From positions 2,023,001 through 2,087,000 of the forward strand of contig NZ_CP162490.1 of assembly GCF_041245805.1 (NCBI RefSeq): DNA of 64,000 nt, read 5' to 3'. This document shows positions 40,524-49,311 of the stretch, piece after piece. Under the pieces are notes generated by a model that saw nothing but the letters and a program-made list of their open reading frames with translations, made no database searches and was not told the DNA's origin. The stretch's first letter is position 1. Each line of letters begins with the position of its first letter. This stretch comes from Xanthomonas sp. DAR 34887. GTDB taxonomy: Bacteria > Pseudomonadota > Gammaproteobacteria > Xanthomonadales > Xanthomonadaceae. A program made the translations under genes and the position numbers.

Positions 40524-41804
40524 ATGACCGCTGCCGCGCTTCCTGCCTCGCCCGTCAATTCGCCGCGCCGCGTGCTGTTGGCCAGCCTGGTCGGCACCAC
40601 CATCGAGTTCTTCGATTTCTACATCTACGCCACCGCCGCGGTGCTGGTGTTCCCGAAACTGTTCTTCCCCGAGGGCGACGCCGACGCGGCGCGGCTGCAG
40701 TCGCTGGCCACGTTCGCGGTGGCGTTCGTGGCGCGGCCGGTCGGCTCGGCGCTGTTCGGCCATTTCGGCGACCGCATCGGGCGCAAGGCGACGCTGGTGG
40801 CGGCGCTGCTGACCATGGGCCTGTCCACGGTGGTGATCGGGCTGTTGCCCAGCTACGCCAGCATCGGCATGTGGGCGCCGGCGCTGCTGGCGCTGTGCCG
40901 CTTCGGCCAGGGCCTGGGCCTGGGCGGCGAATGGGGCGGGGCGGTGTTGCTGGCCACCGAGAACGCGCCGCCAGGCAAGCGCGCCTGGTATGGCATGTTC
41001 CCGCAACTGGGCGCGCCGCTGGGCTTCCTGCTGTCCTCCGGGATCTTCCTGCTGCTGGGTGCGGTGCTGGACGATGCGCAGTTCATGCGCTGGGGCTGGC
41101 GCATCCCGTTCGTGGCCAGCGCGCTGCTGGTGGTGACCGGGCTGTGGGTTCGCCTGCGCATCCATGAAACCCCGGATTTCCAGAAAGCGCTGGAGCGCAA
41201 CGCGCGGGTGTCGCTGCCGATGTGGACGGTGCTGTCGCGGCATGCCGGCGCGCTGCTGCTCGGCACCTTCGGCGTGTTCGCGACCTTCATGCTGTTCTAT
41301 CTGATGACGGTGTTCGCGCTGGGCCACGGCACCGCGGTGCTCGGCTACGGCCGCGAGCAGTTCCTGCTGCTGCAGATGGTCGGCATCCTGTTCTTCGCCG
41401 CCGGCATCCCGCTGTCGGCGCATTACGGCGACCGCTTCGGCACGCACCGGGTGATGATCGCGGCCGGCCTGCTCATCGTGCTGTTCGGGCTGGGTTTCGC
41501 GCCGCTGTTCGGCGCTGCGCATCCCTGGCAGCTGCTGGCGTTCCTGTCGCTGGGGTCGTTGTTCATGGGCCTGACCTACGGGCCCTGCGGCACCTTGCTG
41601 GCCGAGCTGTATCCGGTGCAGGTGCGTTACACCGGCGCCTCGATGTCGTTCAACCTGGCCGGCATCATCGGCGCGGCGCCGGCGCCGTACGTGGCCAGCT
41701 GGCTGGCCAAGCACTACGGCCTGCCATGGGTCGGCTACTACCTCAGTGCCGGCGCGGCGCTGAGCCTGCTGGCGTTGCTGGTGATCGGCGCCAGGCGCCG
41801 CTGA
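40524..41804 (+). CDS. MHS-family MFS transporter
   Basis: This 426-residue transporter belongs to the metabolite:H+ symporter subfamily. It has FFDFYIYATAAVLVFPKLFFP at the first helix, the motif GHFGDRIGRKATL in loop 2-3, and LCRFGQGLGLGGEWGGAVLLATENAPPGKRA. MHS proteins import organic acids, proline/betaine or similar compounds. It lies 75 bp after the small formate-operon gene on the same strand, but a functional link to it is only positional. Confidence 0.92.
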   Translation: MTAAALPASPVNSPRRVLLASLVGTTIEFFDFYIYATAAVLVFPKLFFPEGDADAARLQSLATFAVAFVARPVGSALFGHFGDRIGRKATLVAALLTMGLSTVVIGLLPSYASIGMWAPALLALCRFGQGLGLGGEWGGAVLLATENAPPGKRAWYGMFPQLGAPLGFLLSSGIFLLLGAVLDDAQFMRWGWRIPFVASALLVVTGLWVRLRIHETPDFQKALERNARVSLPMWTVLSRHAGALLLGTFGVFATFMLFYLMTVFALGHGTAVLGYGREQFLLLQMVGILFFAAGIPLSAHYGDRFGTHRVMIAAGLLIVLFGLGFAPLFGAAHPWQLLAFLSLGSLFMGLTYGPCGTLLAELYPVQVRYTGASMSFNLAGIIGAAPAPYVASWLAKHYGLPWVGYYLSAGAALSLLALLVIGARRR

Positions 41805-41826
41805 GGCGGCACGCGCGCGCTCGCGC

Positions 41827-43131
41827 TCAGGCGGCGTGTTCGACCCGGTTGCGGCCGCCGGCCTTGGCCAGGTACAGGTGCTTGTCGGCCTCGGCCAACA
41901 GCGGATGCAGCGCATCGCGGCGCGCGTCGCTGGTGCACACGCCGATGCTGATGGTGATGCGCAGGCTCTGCCCGCCCACCTGCACCTGCAGCGCATCGAT
42001 GCGTTGGCGCAGGGCCTCGAAATAGGCGCTGGCCGCCGGCGCGTCCAGGCCCGGCACCAGCATGCAGAATTCCTCGCCGCCGAAGCGCGCCACCAGGTCC
42101 TGCGGGCGCGCATGCGCGGCGACCGTCGTCGCCACCGCGCGCAACGCGTCGTCGCCGGCCTCGTGGCCCCAGCTGTCGTTGATGTGCTTGAAGTGGTCGA
42201 TGTCGAGCATCGCCACGCTGACCGTGTCGCTGCGCGCCAGCCATTGCGGCAGCAGGCGCTGGCTCTGCTCCAGGAAATGCCGGCGGTTGGGTAGGCCGGT
42301 GAGGAAGTCGCGCGTGGCCAGGTCCTGCAGCGTGCCGATCAATTCCAACTGGTCCACGTTCTGCGACACGCGGCAGAAGAACTCCTCGCGCGAGAAGGGT
42401 TTGCGCAGGAAATCGTTGGCGCCGTTCTTGAGGAAGCGCGGCACCAGGGACGGGTCGCCATTGCCGGACAGGCCGATCACCGCCAGCTTGTCGCGGGCGC
42501 GGATCGCGCGCAGCCGGCGGGTGAACTCCACCCCTTCCATGCCCGGCATTTCCTGGTCCACCACCGCCAGGCGGATCGCCGGATTGGCCTCCACCGCCTT
42601 CAGTCCGGCGGCGCCGTCGGCGGCTTCCACCACCTGGTAGCCGTACATCGCCAGCAGGCTCGCGGCGTAGGCGCGCGCCGAGCGCGAATCGTCCACCACC
42701 AGCGCGGCGATGCTGCGGTTGCGCGCCAATCGCTGCACCAGCCAGGCCAGGTAGTCGATGCTGCCGGGCGCGTTCTTCAGCACGAAGTCGATGATCTGCT
42801 GGGTCAGCACGCGCTTGCGCAGGCTCTCGTCGTAGACCCCGCTGACCACCACCGTGGGCAGGCCGCGGGCGACGAAGAAATCCACCACCGTGTCGCGGTC
42901 ACCATCGGCCAGCACCAACCCGGTCAGCGCCAGGAACCAGGAGCCGCCGTCGTCCAGCGCGTGCGCCGCTTCGGCCAGGGTCGAGACCACGGTGACCGGC
43001 AATTCCACCCGCTGCTCGATCGCCTCGCGCAGCAGCCCGGTGAACGTACGCGAATTCTCCACCAGCAGGATGCGCTGCTGGGCAGCCGCGCTTTCGCTGG
43101 CGATCGGGTAGGCCGGCAACGGTTGCAGCAT
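41827..43131 (-). CDS. REC-REC-GGDEF diguanylate cyclase
   Basis: The 434-residue protein has two receiver modules and a C-terminal GGDEF domain. The first receiver (about 20-135) has lost the usual aspartate pattern (ALTGLVLADGD) and may be inactive. The second (about 143-262) has Asp147/Asp148 and phosphoacceptor Asp192 (VVDQEMPGMEG). The cyclase domain (about 272-432) carries GGEEF at 351-355 and an inhibitory site RPQD at 342-345, so it should make c-di-GMP under feedback control. No kinase gene is adjacent. Confidence 0.92.
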   Translation of the reverse strand: MLQPLPAYPIASESAAAQQRILLVENSRTFTGLLREAIEQRVELPVTVVSTLAEAAHALDDGGSWFLALTGLVLADGDRDTVVDFFVARGLPTVVVSGVYDESLRKRVLTQQIIDFVLKNAPGSIDYLAWLVQRLARNRSIAALVVDDSRSARAYAASLLAMYGYQVVEAADGAAGLKAVEANPAIRLAVVDQEMPGMEGVEFTRRLRAIRARDKLAVIGLSGNGDPSLVPRFLKNGANDFLRKPFSREEFFCRVSQNVDQLELIGTLQDLATRDFLTGLPNRRHFLEQSQRLLPQWLARSDTVSVAMLDIDHFKHINDSWGHEAGDDALRAVATTVAAHARPQDLVARFGGEEFCMLVPGLDAPAASAYFEALRQRIDALQVQVGGQSLRITISIGVCTSDARRDALHPLLAEADKHLYLAKAGGRNRVEHAA

Positions 43132-43231
43132 GCGAGCCGCGCAAGGCGCCCTCGGGGAGTAGACCTCAGTTAGCGGCCGTGCCGCGGGCAACTTTAGGCC
43201 GTCGGGCGGCGCGCGCATGCCGCCGGCGCGT

Positions 43232-44506
43232 TCACCACAGCGCGTCGCGCAGCTTGTACCAGGACATCGCCGCCACCAGCAGCGGCGTGCGCAGCATGCG
43301 GCCGCCGGGGAACGGCGCGTGCGGAATCCTGGCGAACAGGTCCAGGCGCTGCGATTGCCCGGCGATGGCCGCGGCGATGGCATCGCCGGCCAGCCCGGTG
43401 GCGGCCACGCCATGCCCGGAAAAGCCCTGCGCGAAGTACACGTTCGGGGTCAGCCGGCCCCAGTGCGGCGCGCGGTTGCGGGTGATGTCGACATAGCCGC
43501 CCCACACGTAGTCCAGCCCCACTTCGCGCAACTGCGGGAACACCCGGCGCATGCGCCGGGTCATCACCCCGCGCAGGCCCGGCGGCGGCAGCGAGGAGTA
43601 GCTGGCGCGGCCGCCGAACAGCAGGCGGTGGTCGCGGCTGAGGCGGAAATAGTCCAGCGCCCAGTTCACATCGGCCACCGCCATGTCGTTGCCGATCAGT
43701 TCGCGCGCCAGCGCCGCGCCCAGCGGCGCGCTGGCGCCGATGTAGGTGCCGACCGGCATGATCCGCGATTCCAGTTCCGGCGCGATGCCGCGCAGCCAGG
43801 CGTTGCCGGCGAGTACCGCGAAATCGGCCTGCACCTCGCCGTGCGCGCTGCGCAGGATCGGCCGCGCGCCGCGCACCAGCGCGGTCACCGGCGAGTGTTC
43901 GTAGATGCGCACGCCGGCGGCCAGCGCCGCGCGTGCCAGCCCGTGCGCGTACTCGAGCGGGTGCAGGTGGCCGCTGGCCGGATCGTACATTGCGCCAAGG
44001 TAACGCTCGCTGCGCAGGTGCTGACGCAGCTGGTCGCGGTCCCACCACTGCAGCGGATAGTCGTAGCGCTGCGCCATCTCGACGATCCCGGCCTGCAGCG
44101 CGCGCACCTGGCGCGGCTTGATCGCCACATGCGCATGGCCGTCGCGCCAGTCGCAGGCGATGGCGTGGCGCTGGATACGGTCGCGCAGCAAGCGCATGCC
44201 GTCGCGCGAGAAATCGAACAGCAGCCGCGCCTCGGCGTGGCCAAGCAGCGCCTCCAGAGTGTGCTGCTCGCAGCCATAGCCGACGATGGCCTGGCCGCCG
44301 TTGCGCCCGGACGCGCCCCAGCCCACGCGCTGCGCTTCCACGATCACGACCTGGTAGCCGGCCTCGGCCAGCGCCAGCGCCGCGCTCAGCCCGGTATAGC
44401 CGGCACCGAGAATGCACACGTCGGCGCGCACCTGGCCGCGCAGCGGCGGCTGCGGCGGCAGCGGCGTGGCGCTGTCGGTGTACCAGTTGCGGGACGAGTC
44501 GGTCAT
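43232..44506 (-). CDS. puuB: Gamma-glutamylputrescine oxidoreductase (PuuB-type FAD oxidase)
   Basis: This 424-residue DAO-family flavoenzyme oxidises gamma-glutamylputrescine to the aldehyde. The Rossmann motif is ADVCILGAGYTGLSAALALAEAG (about 28-50), followed by GWGASGRNGGQ, typical of PuuB/YcjA-like oxidases. Near the C-terminus is FAQGFSGHGVAATGLAGDAIA, a second FAD contact. It lies 112 bp downstream of a puuA gene on the same strand. A related D-amino-acid or sarcosine-type substrate cannot be excluded, but the puuA-puuD context supports putrescine. Confidence 0.88.
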   Translation of the reverse strand: MTDSSRNWYTDSATPLPPQPPLRGQVRADVCILGAGYTGLSAALALAEAGYQVVIVEAQRVGWGASGRNGGQAIVGYGCEQHTLEALLGHAEARLLFDFSRDGMRLLRDRIQRHAIACDWRDGHAHVAIKPRQVRALQAGIVEMAQRYDYPLQWWDRDQLRQHLRSERYLGAMYDPASGHLHPLEYAHGLARAALAAGVRIYEHSPVTALVRGARPILRSAHGEVQADFAVLAGNAWLRGIAPELESRIMPVGTYIGASAPLGAALARELIGNDMAVADVNWALDYFRLSRDHRLLFGGRASYSSLPPPGLRGVMTRRMRRVFPQLREVGLDYVWGGYVDITRNRAPHWGRLTPNVYFAQGFSGHGVAATGLAGDAIAAAIAGQSQRLDLFARIPHAPFPGGRMLRTPLLVAAMSWYKLRDALW

Positions 44507-44584
44507 TTAGGCGTGGGGATTCGGGATTGGGAATCAGGGGTTCAAAGCGTTGCGTCATGAAGAAGATCGGGGCTGTGCTTTTAC

Positions 44585-44614
44585 GAATCCCCAATCCCGA
44601 ATGCCCAATCCCGG
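44585..44614 (-). repeat. Four-G-tract element after the puuA stop
   Basis: On the puuA sense strand, just after TGA, the sequence is CCGGGATTGGGC, ATTC, GGGATTGGGGATTCG. It has four G-tracts. A second, looser copy in the opposite arrangement (44515-44537, plus strand) lies before puuB in the same 112-bp spacer. Confidence 0.88.
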
Positions 44615-44618
44615 CCCC

Positions 44619-45998
44619 TCACACCGTCCGCAGATACCACCGGTAATCCAGGTCGCTCACCTGCGCATGGAAATCCAGCATCTCGCGGCGTTTTTGCTGG
44701 CCGTAGACGTGGCGGAAGCGGGCGCCGAACCGATCGGCGACGAAGTCGCTGGCGAGGAAGCCGGCGATCGCGCCGCGCCAGTCCGGATCGCGGATCTGGG
44801 TCTGCGCGTAGGCATTGCCCTTTACCGCTGGGCCGGGGTCGAAGCCATGCTGCAGGCCGTGCTCGATGCCGGCCAGCACCGCCGCGGCGACCAGGTACGG
44901 ATTGGCGTCGGCGCCGGCGACGCGGTGCTCGATGCGGGTATTGGCCGGATCGCTGTATGGCACCCGCATCGCCACCGTGCGGTTGTTGAAGCCCCAGCTG
45001 TCGTTGAGCGGCACGAACGCATTGGGCACGAAGCGGCGGTAGCTGTTGGCGTGCGGGGCGAACAGCAGCAGACAGTCGTCGGCGCTGCGCTGCAGGCCGC
45101 CGATGGCGTGGCGCAGCGCGTCGGCCGGCGCCTGCGCGGTGCCGGCGAAGACGTTGTCGCCGGCGTCGTCGAGCAGGCTCACGTGCAGGTGCAGGCCGCT
45201 GCCGGACTGCGCCGCGAACGGCTTGGCCATGAAGCTGGCGAGCAGGCCCTGCTGCTGTGCGACCGCCTTGATCGTGCGCTTGAGCATCAACGCATCGTCG
45301 CAGGCGGCCAGCGCGTCGGCGCGGTGCTTGAGGTTGATCTCGAACTGGCCGGGCGCGTATTCGGCGACCGCGGTATCGGCGGGGATGCTCTGCGCGCGGC
45401 AGGCCTGCGCGACTGCGTCGGTGAAGCTGCGCTGGTCGTCCAGCTCCTGCATGTAATAGACCTGGGTGCTGTCGTTGCGCAGCCCGGTGTGCGCCTGCAA
45501 CGGCGGTTGCGGCCGGCCGCCGGCGTCGGCGCGCGGATCGAACAGGTAAAACTCAAGTTCCACCGCGATCACCGCGGTCAGCCCGCGCGCGTGCAGCCGC
45601 GCCAGCACCCGCGCCAGCACCTCGCGCGGCGCGAACTCCAGCGCCTGGCCGGCGTCGTCGCGCATCGCCAGCAGCAGCTGCGCCGAAGGGACCGGTGCCC
45701 ACGGCACCGGCTGCAGCGTGCCGGGGACCGGGAAGCACAGCCGGTCCTCGTCGCCGATGTCGTAGCCCAGGCCGGTTTCCTCGACCGTGTTGCCGGTGAT
45801 GTCGGTGGCGATCAGCGACATCGGCAGGCACACGCCGTCGCGATAGACCTTTTCCAGCGCGTCGCGGGCGATGCGCTTGCCGCGCAGCAGGCCATTGCTG
45901 TCCGGCAGCAGCAGATCGATCTGTTCGCAGCCGGGGATGCGCTGCAGGGCCTGGGCGGCATCCGGGGGCAGGGGCGGAGCGGCGTGGGTGCGGGTCAT
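44619..45998 (-). CDS. puuA: Gamma-glutamylputrescine synthetase (PuuA, glutamine-synthetase family)
   Basis: This 459-residue ATP-dependent ligase joins glutamate to putrescine. It has the GS-fold motifs: VELEFYLF (metal Glu), EYAPGQFEINLKH, SGSGLHLHVSLLD, the nucleotide segment NSYRRFVPNAFVP, and NNRTVAMRVPYSDP with EHRVAGADANPY. The length and divergence from GlnA match PuuA. The Tyr adenylylation region of GlnA is absent. It is divergent from puuD, with 258 bp containing candidate operators, and upstream of puuB. Confidence 0.9.
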   Translation of the reverse strand: MTRTHAAPPLPPDAAQALQRIPGCEQIDLLLPDSNGLLRGKRIARDALEKVYRDGVCLPMSLIATDITGNTVEETGLGYDIGDEDRLCFPVPGTLQPVPWAPVPSAQLLLAMRDDAGQALEFAPREVLARVLARLHARGLTAVIAVELEFYLFDPRADAGGRPQPPLQAHTGLRNDSTQVYYMQELDDQRSFTDAVAQACRAQSIPADTAVAEYAPGQFEINLKHRADALAACDDALMLKRTIKAVAQQQGLLASFMAKPFAAQSGSGLHLHVSLLDDAGDNVFAGTAQAPADALRHAIGGLQRSADDCLLLFAPHANSYRRFVPNAFVPLNDSWGFNNRTVAMRVPYSDPANTRIEHRVAGADANPYLVAAAVLAGIEHGLQHGFDPGPAVKGNAYAQTQIRDPDWRGAIAGFLASDFVADRFGARFRHVYGQQKRREMLDFHAQVSDLDYRWYLRTV

Positions 45999-46043
45999 GA
46001 GGGCGGCCTGCGGGAGTGCGACGAGCTTAGCAGAGCCGGGTTC

Positions 46044-46063
46044 GCGTCAAGAATACTCAACAG
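46044..46063 (+). promoter_or_regulatory. Weak match to the GTGT-N12-ACAC dyad near puuA
   Basis: GCGTCAAGAATACTCAACAG matches the 29177-29196 site at 13 of 20 positions, including G-GT, AAG and CAACA. It lies 46 bp upstream of the puuA start. It is suggestive only. Confidence 0.3.
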
Positions 46064-46198
46064 GCCAGTGCGGCCGACGAGGAATGCACGACGCGCGCTG
46101 CGTCGGCGCGCCCGCCGCGTCGCCCTGCAATAGAGGCGCGCTATGCCCGATGCGGCACAGCCGGCATGTGCCGCCCCATCGCCATGCGCCGATGCGGC

Positions 46199-46218
46199 GT
46201 GTTGTAAAAATAAAACGC
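46199..46218 (-). promoter_or_regulatory. Candidate PuuR-type operator before puuD
   Basis: On the minus strand the site reads GCGTTTTATTTTTACAACAC, 14 of 20 identical to the site before the transaminase and with the CAACAC half intact. It lies about 38 bp upstream of the puuD ATG. Part of the match is due to A/T runs. Confidence 0.35.
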
Positions 46219-46256
46219 CCGGGGTAACTTGCGGCGACGCCACACGAGTTCTTCGC

Positions 46257-47012
46257 ATGGCTGTATCGCCTCTGGTCGGCCTGTCGACCGATCGCAAGCT
46301 CATCGGCCAGCATCCGTTCCTGGTGGCTGGAGAAAAGTATCTGCGTGCCGCGGTCGACGGTGCCGGGGTAACGCCGGTGCTGCTGCCCTCGCTGCAGCCG
46401 CCGGTCGTGCCGCGCGACTGGCTGGCGCGGCTGGACGGCCTGCTGCTGACCGGCGCGGTCAGCAACATCGAACCGCATCACTACAGCGACGAATCCAGTT
46501 GGCCCGGCAATCCGCACGATCCGGCGCGCGACGCCAACACGTTGGAGCTGATCCCGCAGGCGATCGCGCTCGGCCTGCCGATCCTGGCGATCTGCCGCGG
46601 TTTCCAGGAAGTTAACGTGGCCCTTGGCGGCACCCTTCATCAGAAAGTGCATGCGGTGCCCGGGCTGTCGGATCATCGCGAGGACATCCAGGCGACATTG
46701 GACCTGCAGTACGCGCCGGTGCACGAGGTGACCTTGAGCGAGGGCGGCTGGCTGGCGGAAATCGCCGGTAGGGAGCGGGTGCGGGTCAACTCGCTGCACG
46801 GGCAGGGCGTGGCCCGGCTCGGCGGCGACCTGATCGTGGAGGCACGTGCGCCGGATGGGTTGATCGAGGCGTTCCGCGGCACCGGTCCGGGCTTTTTGCT
46901 GGGCGTGCAATGGCATCCGGAATGGCGCGTGCTCGACGACCCGTTCTACCTGGGCATCTTCCAATCCTTCGGCGATGCCTGTCGCCACTACGCGGCTCGC
47001 CGCAAGCACTGA
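46257..47012 (+). CDS. puuD: Gamma-glutamyl-GABA hydrolase (PuuD)
   Basis: This class I glutamine-amidotransferase-like hydrolase of 251 residues releases GABA and glutamate from gamma-Glu-GABA. The catalytic triad is visible: Cys113 in AICRGFQE, His220 and Glu222 in GVQWHPEW. LLTGAVSNIEPHHY is typical of PuuD. ATG 46257 is preferred to an in-frame ATG at 46143, whose extra residues (Cys/Ala-rich) are unlike the family. It starts a plus-strand run with a second PuuA-like ligase 11 bp downstream. Confidence 0.93.
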   Translation: MAVSPLVGLSTDRKLIGQHPFLVAGEKYLRAAVDGAGVTPVLLPSLQPPVVPRDWLARLDGLLLTGAVSNIEPHHYSDESSWPGNPHDPARDANTLELIPQAIALGLPILAICRGFQEVNVALGGTLHQKVHAVPGLSDHREDIQATLDLQYAPVHEVTLSEGGWLAEIAGRERVRVNSLHGQGVARLGGDLIVEARAPDGLIEAFRGTGPGFLLGVQWHPEWRVLDDPFYLGIFQSFGDACRHYAARRKH

Positions 47013-47023
47013 AGCGATTCCTC

Positions 47024-48406
47024 ATGGCCAGCCGACCGCGCTCGCGCAAGAACACTCCCGAACAGCAGGAAAGCTCGCTGCGCCGCTGGCTGAAGGAGCG
47101 CCACATCACCGAGGTCGAGTGCCTGGTGCCGGACATCACCGGCAACGCGCGCGGCAAGATCATTCCCGCGGCCAAGTTTTCCCACGATTACGGCACGCGC
47201 CTGCCCGAGGGCATCTTCGCCACCACCGTCACCGGCGAATATCCGGACGACTATTACGACCTGACCTCGCCGTCGGACTCGGACATGCAACTGCGCCCGG
47301 ACCCGGACACGGTGCGGATGGTGCCCTGGGCCACCGACCCGACGGCGCAGGTGATCCACGACTGCTACACCAAAGATGGCCAGCCGCACGACCTAGCGCC
47401 GCGCAATGTGCTGCGCGGTGTGCTGCAGGCGTATGCGGCGATCGGCTTCAAGCCGGTGGTGGCGCCGGAGCTGGAGTTCTTTCTAGTGCAGAAGAACACC
47501 GATCCGGACTTCCCGCTGCTGCCGCCGGCCGGCCGCTCGGGGCGGCCGGAGACGGCGCGGCAGTCGTACTCGATCGACGCGGTCAACGAGTTCGACCCGA
47601 TCCTGGATCTGATGTACGACTACTGCGACGCGATGGAGCTGGACGTGGACACCTTGATCCACGAATCCGGCGCGGCGCAGCTGGAGGTCAACTTCACCCA
47701 TTCCGATGCGCTGTCGCGCGCCGACCAGGTGTTCCTGTTCAAGCGCACGATGCGCGAGGCGGCGATGCGCCACGGCGTCTACGCCACGTTCCTGGCCAAG
47801 CCGATGGAGAACGAGCCGGGCAGCGCGATGCACATCCACCAGAGCCTGGTCGACCGGCACGGCAAGAACGTGTTCAGCGGGCGCCGCACCGGCGAGTACA
47901 GCCGCACCTTCGGCCATTACCTGGCCGGCCTGCAGAAATACGTGCCGATGGCGATGGCGCTGCTGGCGCCGAACGTCAATTCCTACCGCCGGCTGATGTT
48001 CGGCGAGGTGTCGCCGAGCAACGTGCTGTGGGGCTTCGACAACCGCACCTGCGGGCTGCGGGTGCCGATCGACACGATCGAGAACATGCGGGTGGAGAGC
48101 CGCTTCGCCGGTTCCGACGCCAATCCGTATCTGGCGATGGCGGCGACGCTGGCCTGCGGGTTGCTGGGCATCCGCGAGAAGCTGGAGCCGACCGAGCCGA
48201 TCAGCGGCAACGGCAAGGAGATGGGCTACCAGTTGCCGCGTTCGCTGGGCGAGGCGCTGGACGAGCTGGAGCGCTGCGCGCCGCTGCACGAGTTGTTGGG
48301 GCCGCGTTTCGTGCGCGCCTACATCTCGGTCAAGCGCAAGGAGTACGAGACGTTCTTCCGGGTGATCAGTTCGTGGGAGCGGGAGTTCCTGTTGTTGAAC
48401 GTGTGA
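47024..48406 (+). CDS. Second glutamine-synthetase-family ligase (PuuA-like)
   Basis: The 460-residue GS-fold protein is distinct from the puuA product on the other strand (different N-terminus, with a basic leader RPRSRKN). Motifs are PDITGNARGK, APELEFFLVQ, ESGAAQLEVNFTH, GSAMHIHQSLVD, NSYRRLMFGEVSP, and NRTCGLRVP with ESRFAGSDANPY. All suggest gamma-glutamylation of an amine. It lies 11 bp after puuD and is surely cotranscribed. It may prefer another polyamine (spermidine or cadaverine) than the divergent puuA. The specificity is inferred, not seen. Confidence 0.88.
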   Translation: MASRPRSRKNTPEQQESSLRRWLKERHITEVECLVPDITGNARGKIIPAAKFSHDYGTRLPEGIFATTVTGEYPDDYYDLTSPSDSDMQLRPDPDTVRMVPWATDPTAQVIHDCYTKDGQPHDLAPRNVLRGVLQAYAAIGFKPVVAPELEFFLVQKNTDPDFPLLPPAGRSGRPETARQSYSIDAVNEFDPILDLMYDYCDAMELDVDTLIHESGAAQLEVNFTHSDALSRADQVFLFKRTMREAAMRHGVYATFLAKPMENEPGSAMHIHQSLVDRHGKNVFSGRRTGEYSRTFGHYLAGLQKYVPMAMALLAPNVNSYRRLMFGEVSPSNVLWGFDNRTCGLRVPIDTIENMRVESRFAGSDANPYLAMAATLACGLLGIREKLEPTEPISGNGKEMGYQLPRSLGEALDELERCAPLHELLGPRFVRAYISVKRKEYETFFRVISSWEREFLLLNV

Positions 48407-48454
48407 GTCCGCCCTTGCTTGCGATGGCGGATCGGGAAGGCTGAAATCGCCGGC

Positions 48455-48503
<49 letters not shown>

Positions 48504-49106
48504 TTGCTTTTTGATCTGCCGGGCCCCCTCAGCGCGGCAGCCCCGGCGGGCGAATACCCGAAGGGCGGCGCGCAGGATGCGCGACGTTTTTCGTTGGCAC
48601 ATGGATGTGCCATCGAAAAATGCCCGTCGGGGCTGCGGACCCGGAGCGCGCAGCGCGGAGGGCGCGCTGCGGGGTGTGCTTTCTTTTGGTTACTTTTCTT
48701 TGCACAAGCAAAGAAAAGTGACTCGCCGCAAGGCGAAAGCTTTGCTCCTGATTTGAAGCTTTGGCGTTGGATGCATGTTGTAGGAGCGGCTTCAGCCGCG
48801 ACGCTTTCTCGTAATGCCTGTCGCGGCTGAAGCCGCTCCTACAAAAGAGCGGCAGAGCAAAAGCTTTCGCGCTTTGGCGCGAGTCACTTTTCTTTGCTCG
48901 CGCAAAGAAAAGTAACCAAAAGAAAGCGCGCCCTGCCGAGCGCCTTCCGCGCTGCGCGCTCCAGGTCCGCGTCCATGACGGGGATTCGCGGAAGGGGCAT
49001 CCTGCCCCTGCCGCGAACGGCGCACATCCATGTGCGCCGCCCCTGCGGGGTTTTTCCCCGCCATGGCCGCCGCTCGGAAGGGAACCCGGTAAGTCAAAAG
49101 CAAAAG
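48504..49106. repeat. Composite nested inverted repeat, about 270-bp arms around a REP pair
   Basis: The left arm (about 48504-48740) and right arm (about 48865-49106) are inverted copies. Matches in order: GCTTTTTGA; the dyad CACATGGATGTG (48600-48611 and 49023-49034); a 29-base block with 27 matches (48637-48665, 48940-48968); an exact 25-base block (48679-48703, 48902-48926); an exact 19-base block (48708-48726, 48879-48897). The last two form the hairpin ACTTTTCTTTGC/GCAAAGAAAAGT in each arm. The centre is a REP pair (48779-48843). No credible gene is found; short ORFs here look like repeat by-products. Confidence 0.9.
48779..48843. repeat. Inverted REP pair at the centre of the composite repeat
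   Basis: The plus unit (48779-48802) and minus unit (48820-48843) are perfect complements with a 17-base loop. They mark the symmetry axis of the surrounding inverted arms. Confidence 0.93.
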
Positions 49107-49240
49107 CGAACGGCAACGGCCAAAGCAACGGCCAAAGCAACAGCCAAAGCAACAGCCAAAGCAACAGCCACGGCAACGGCAACGGCAACGGCCACAGCAA
49201 CGGCAAGAGCAACGGCAAGAGCCAGGGCGAAAGCTGAGGC
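49099..49240 (+). repeat. Degenerate hexamer array (RGCNAN) before the aminotransferase
   Basis: In 6-base phase the stretch reads GGCAAC, GGCCAA, AGCAAC, AGCCAA, AGCCAC, GGCAAG and similar, for about 23 units. It then decays toward 49290. It ends about 70 bp before the aminotransferase start, so it probably lies in that gene's leader. An in-frame TAA at 49264 prevents fusion to the enzyme. Confidence 0.9.
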
Positions 49241-49311
49241 AGCGGCCACAGCCAAAACGACAGTAATAGCGACAGGCATAGCACCAGCACAGCAACGAGC
49301 ATGGAGTGGAC

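Noticed and set aside
37812..42113. A long minus-strand open frame opposite fdhD-fdhF-MHS transporter genes
   Set aside because: Same shadow composition; the plus strand carries well-defined families throughout. Only its last part belongs to the real GGDEF gene, which starts at 43131 in another frame.
48504..48830. Short ORFs in the composite repeat (with segments such as FFWLLFFAQAKKSD)
   Set aside because: They are translations of repeat arms and REP units, repeated in both orientations, with no start signals or conserved domain.
49099..49311. A Ser/Asn/Gln-rich or Ala/Thr/Lys-rich repeat peptide fused to the aminotransferase
   Set aside because: An in-frame TAA at 49264-49266 separates the array from the enzyme, and a good ribosome site (GGAG) serves ATG 49312.
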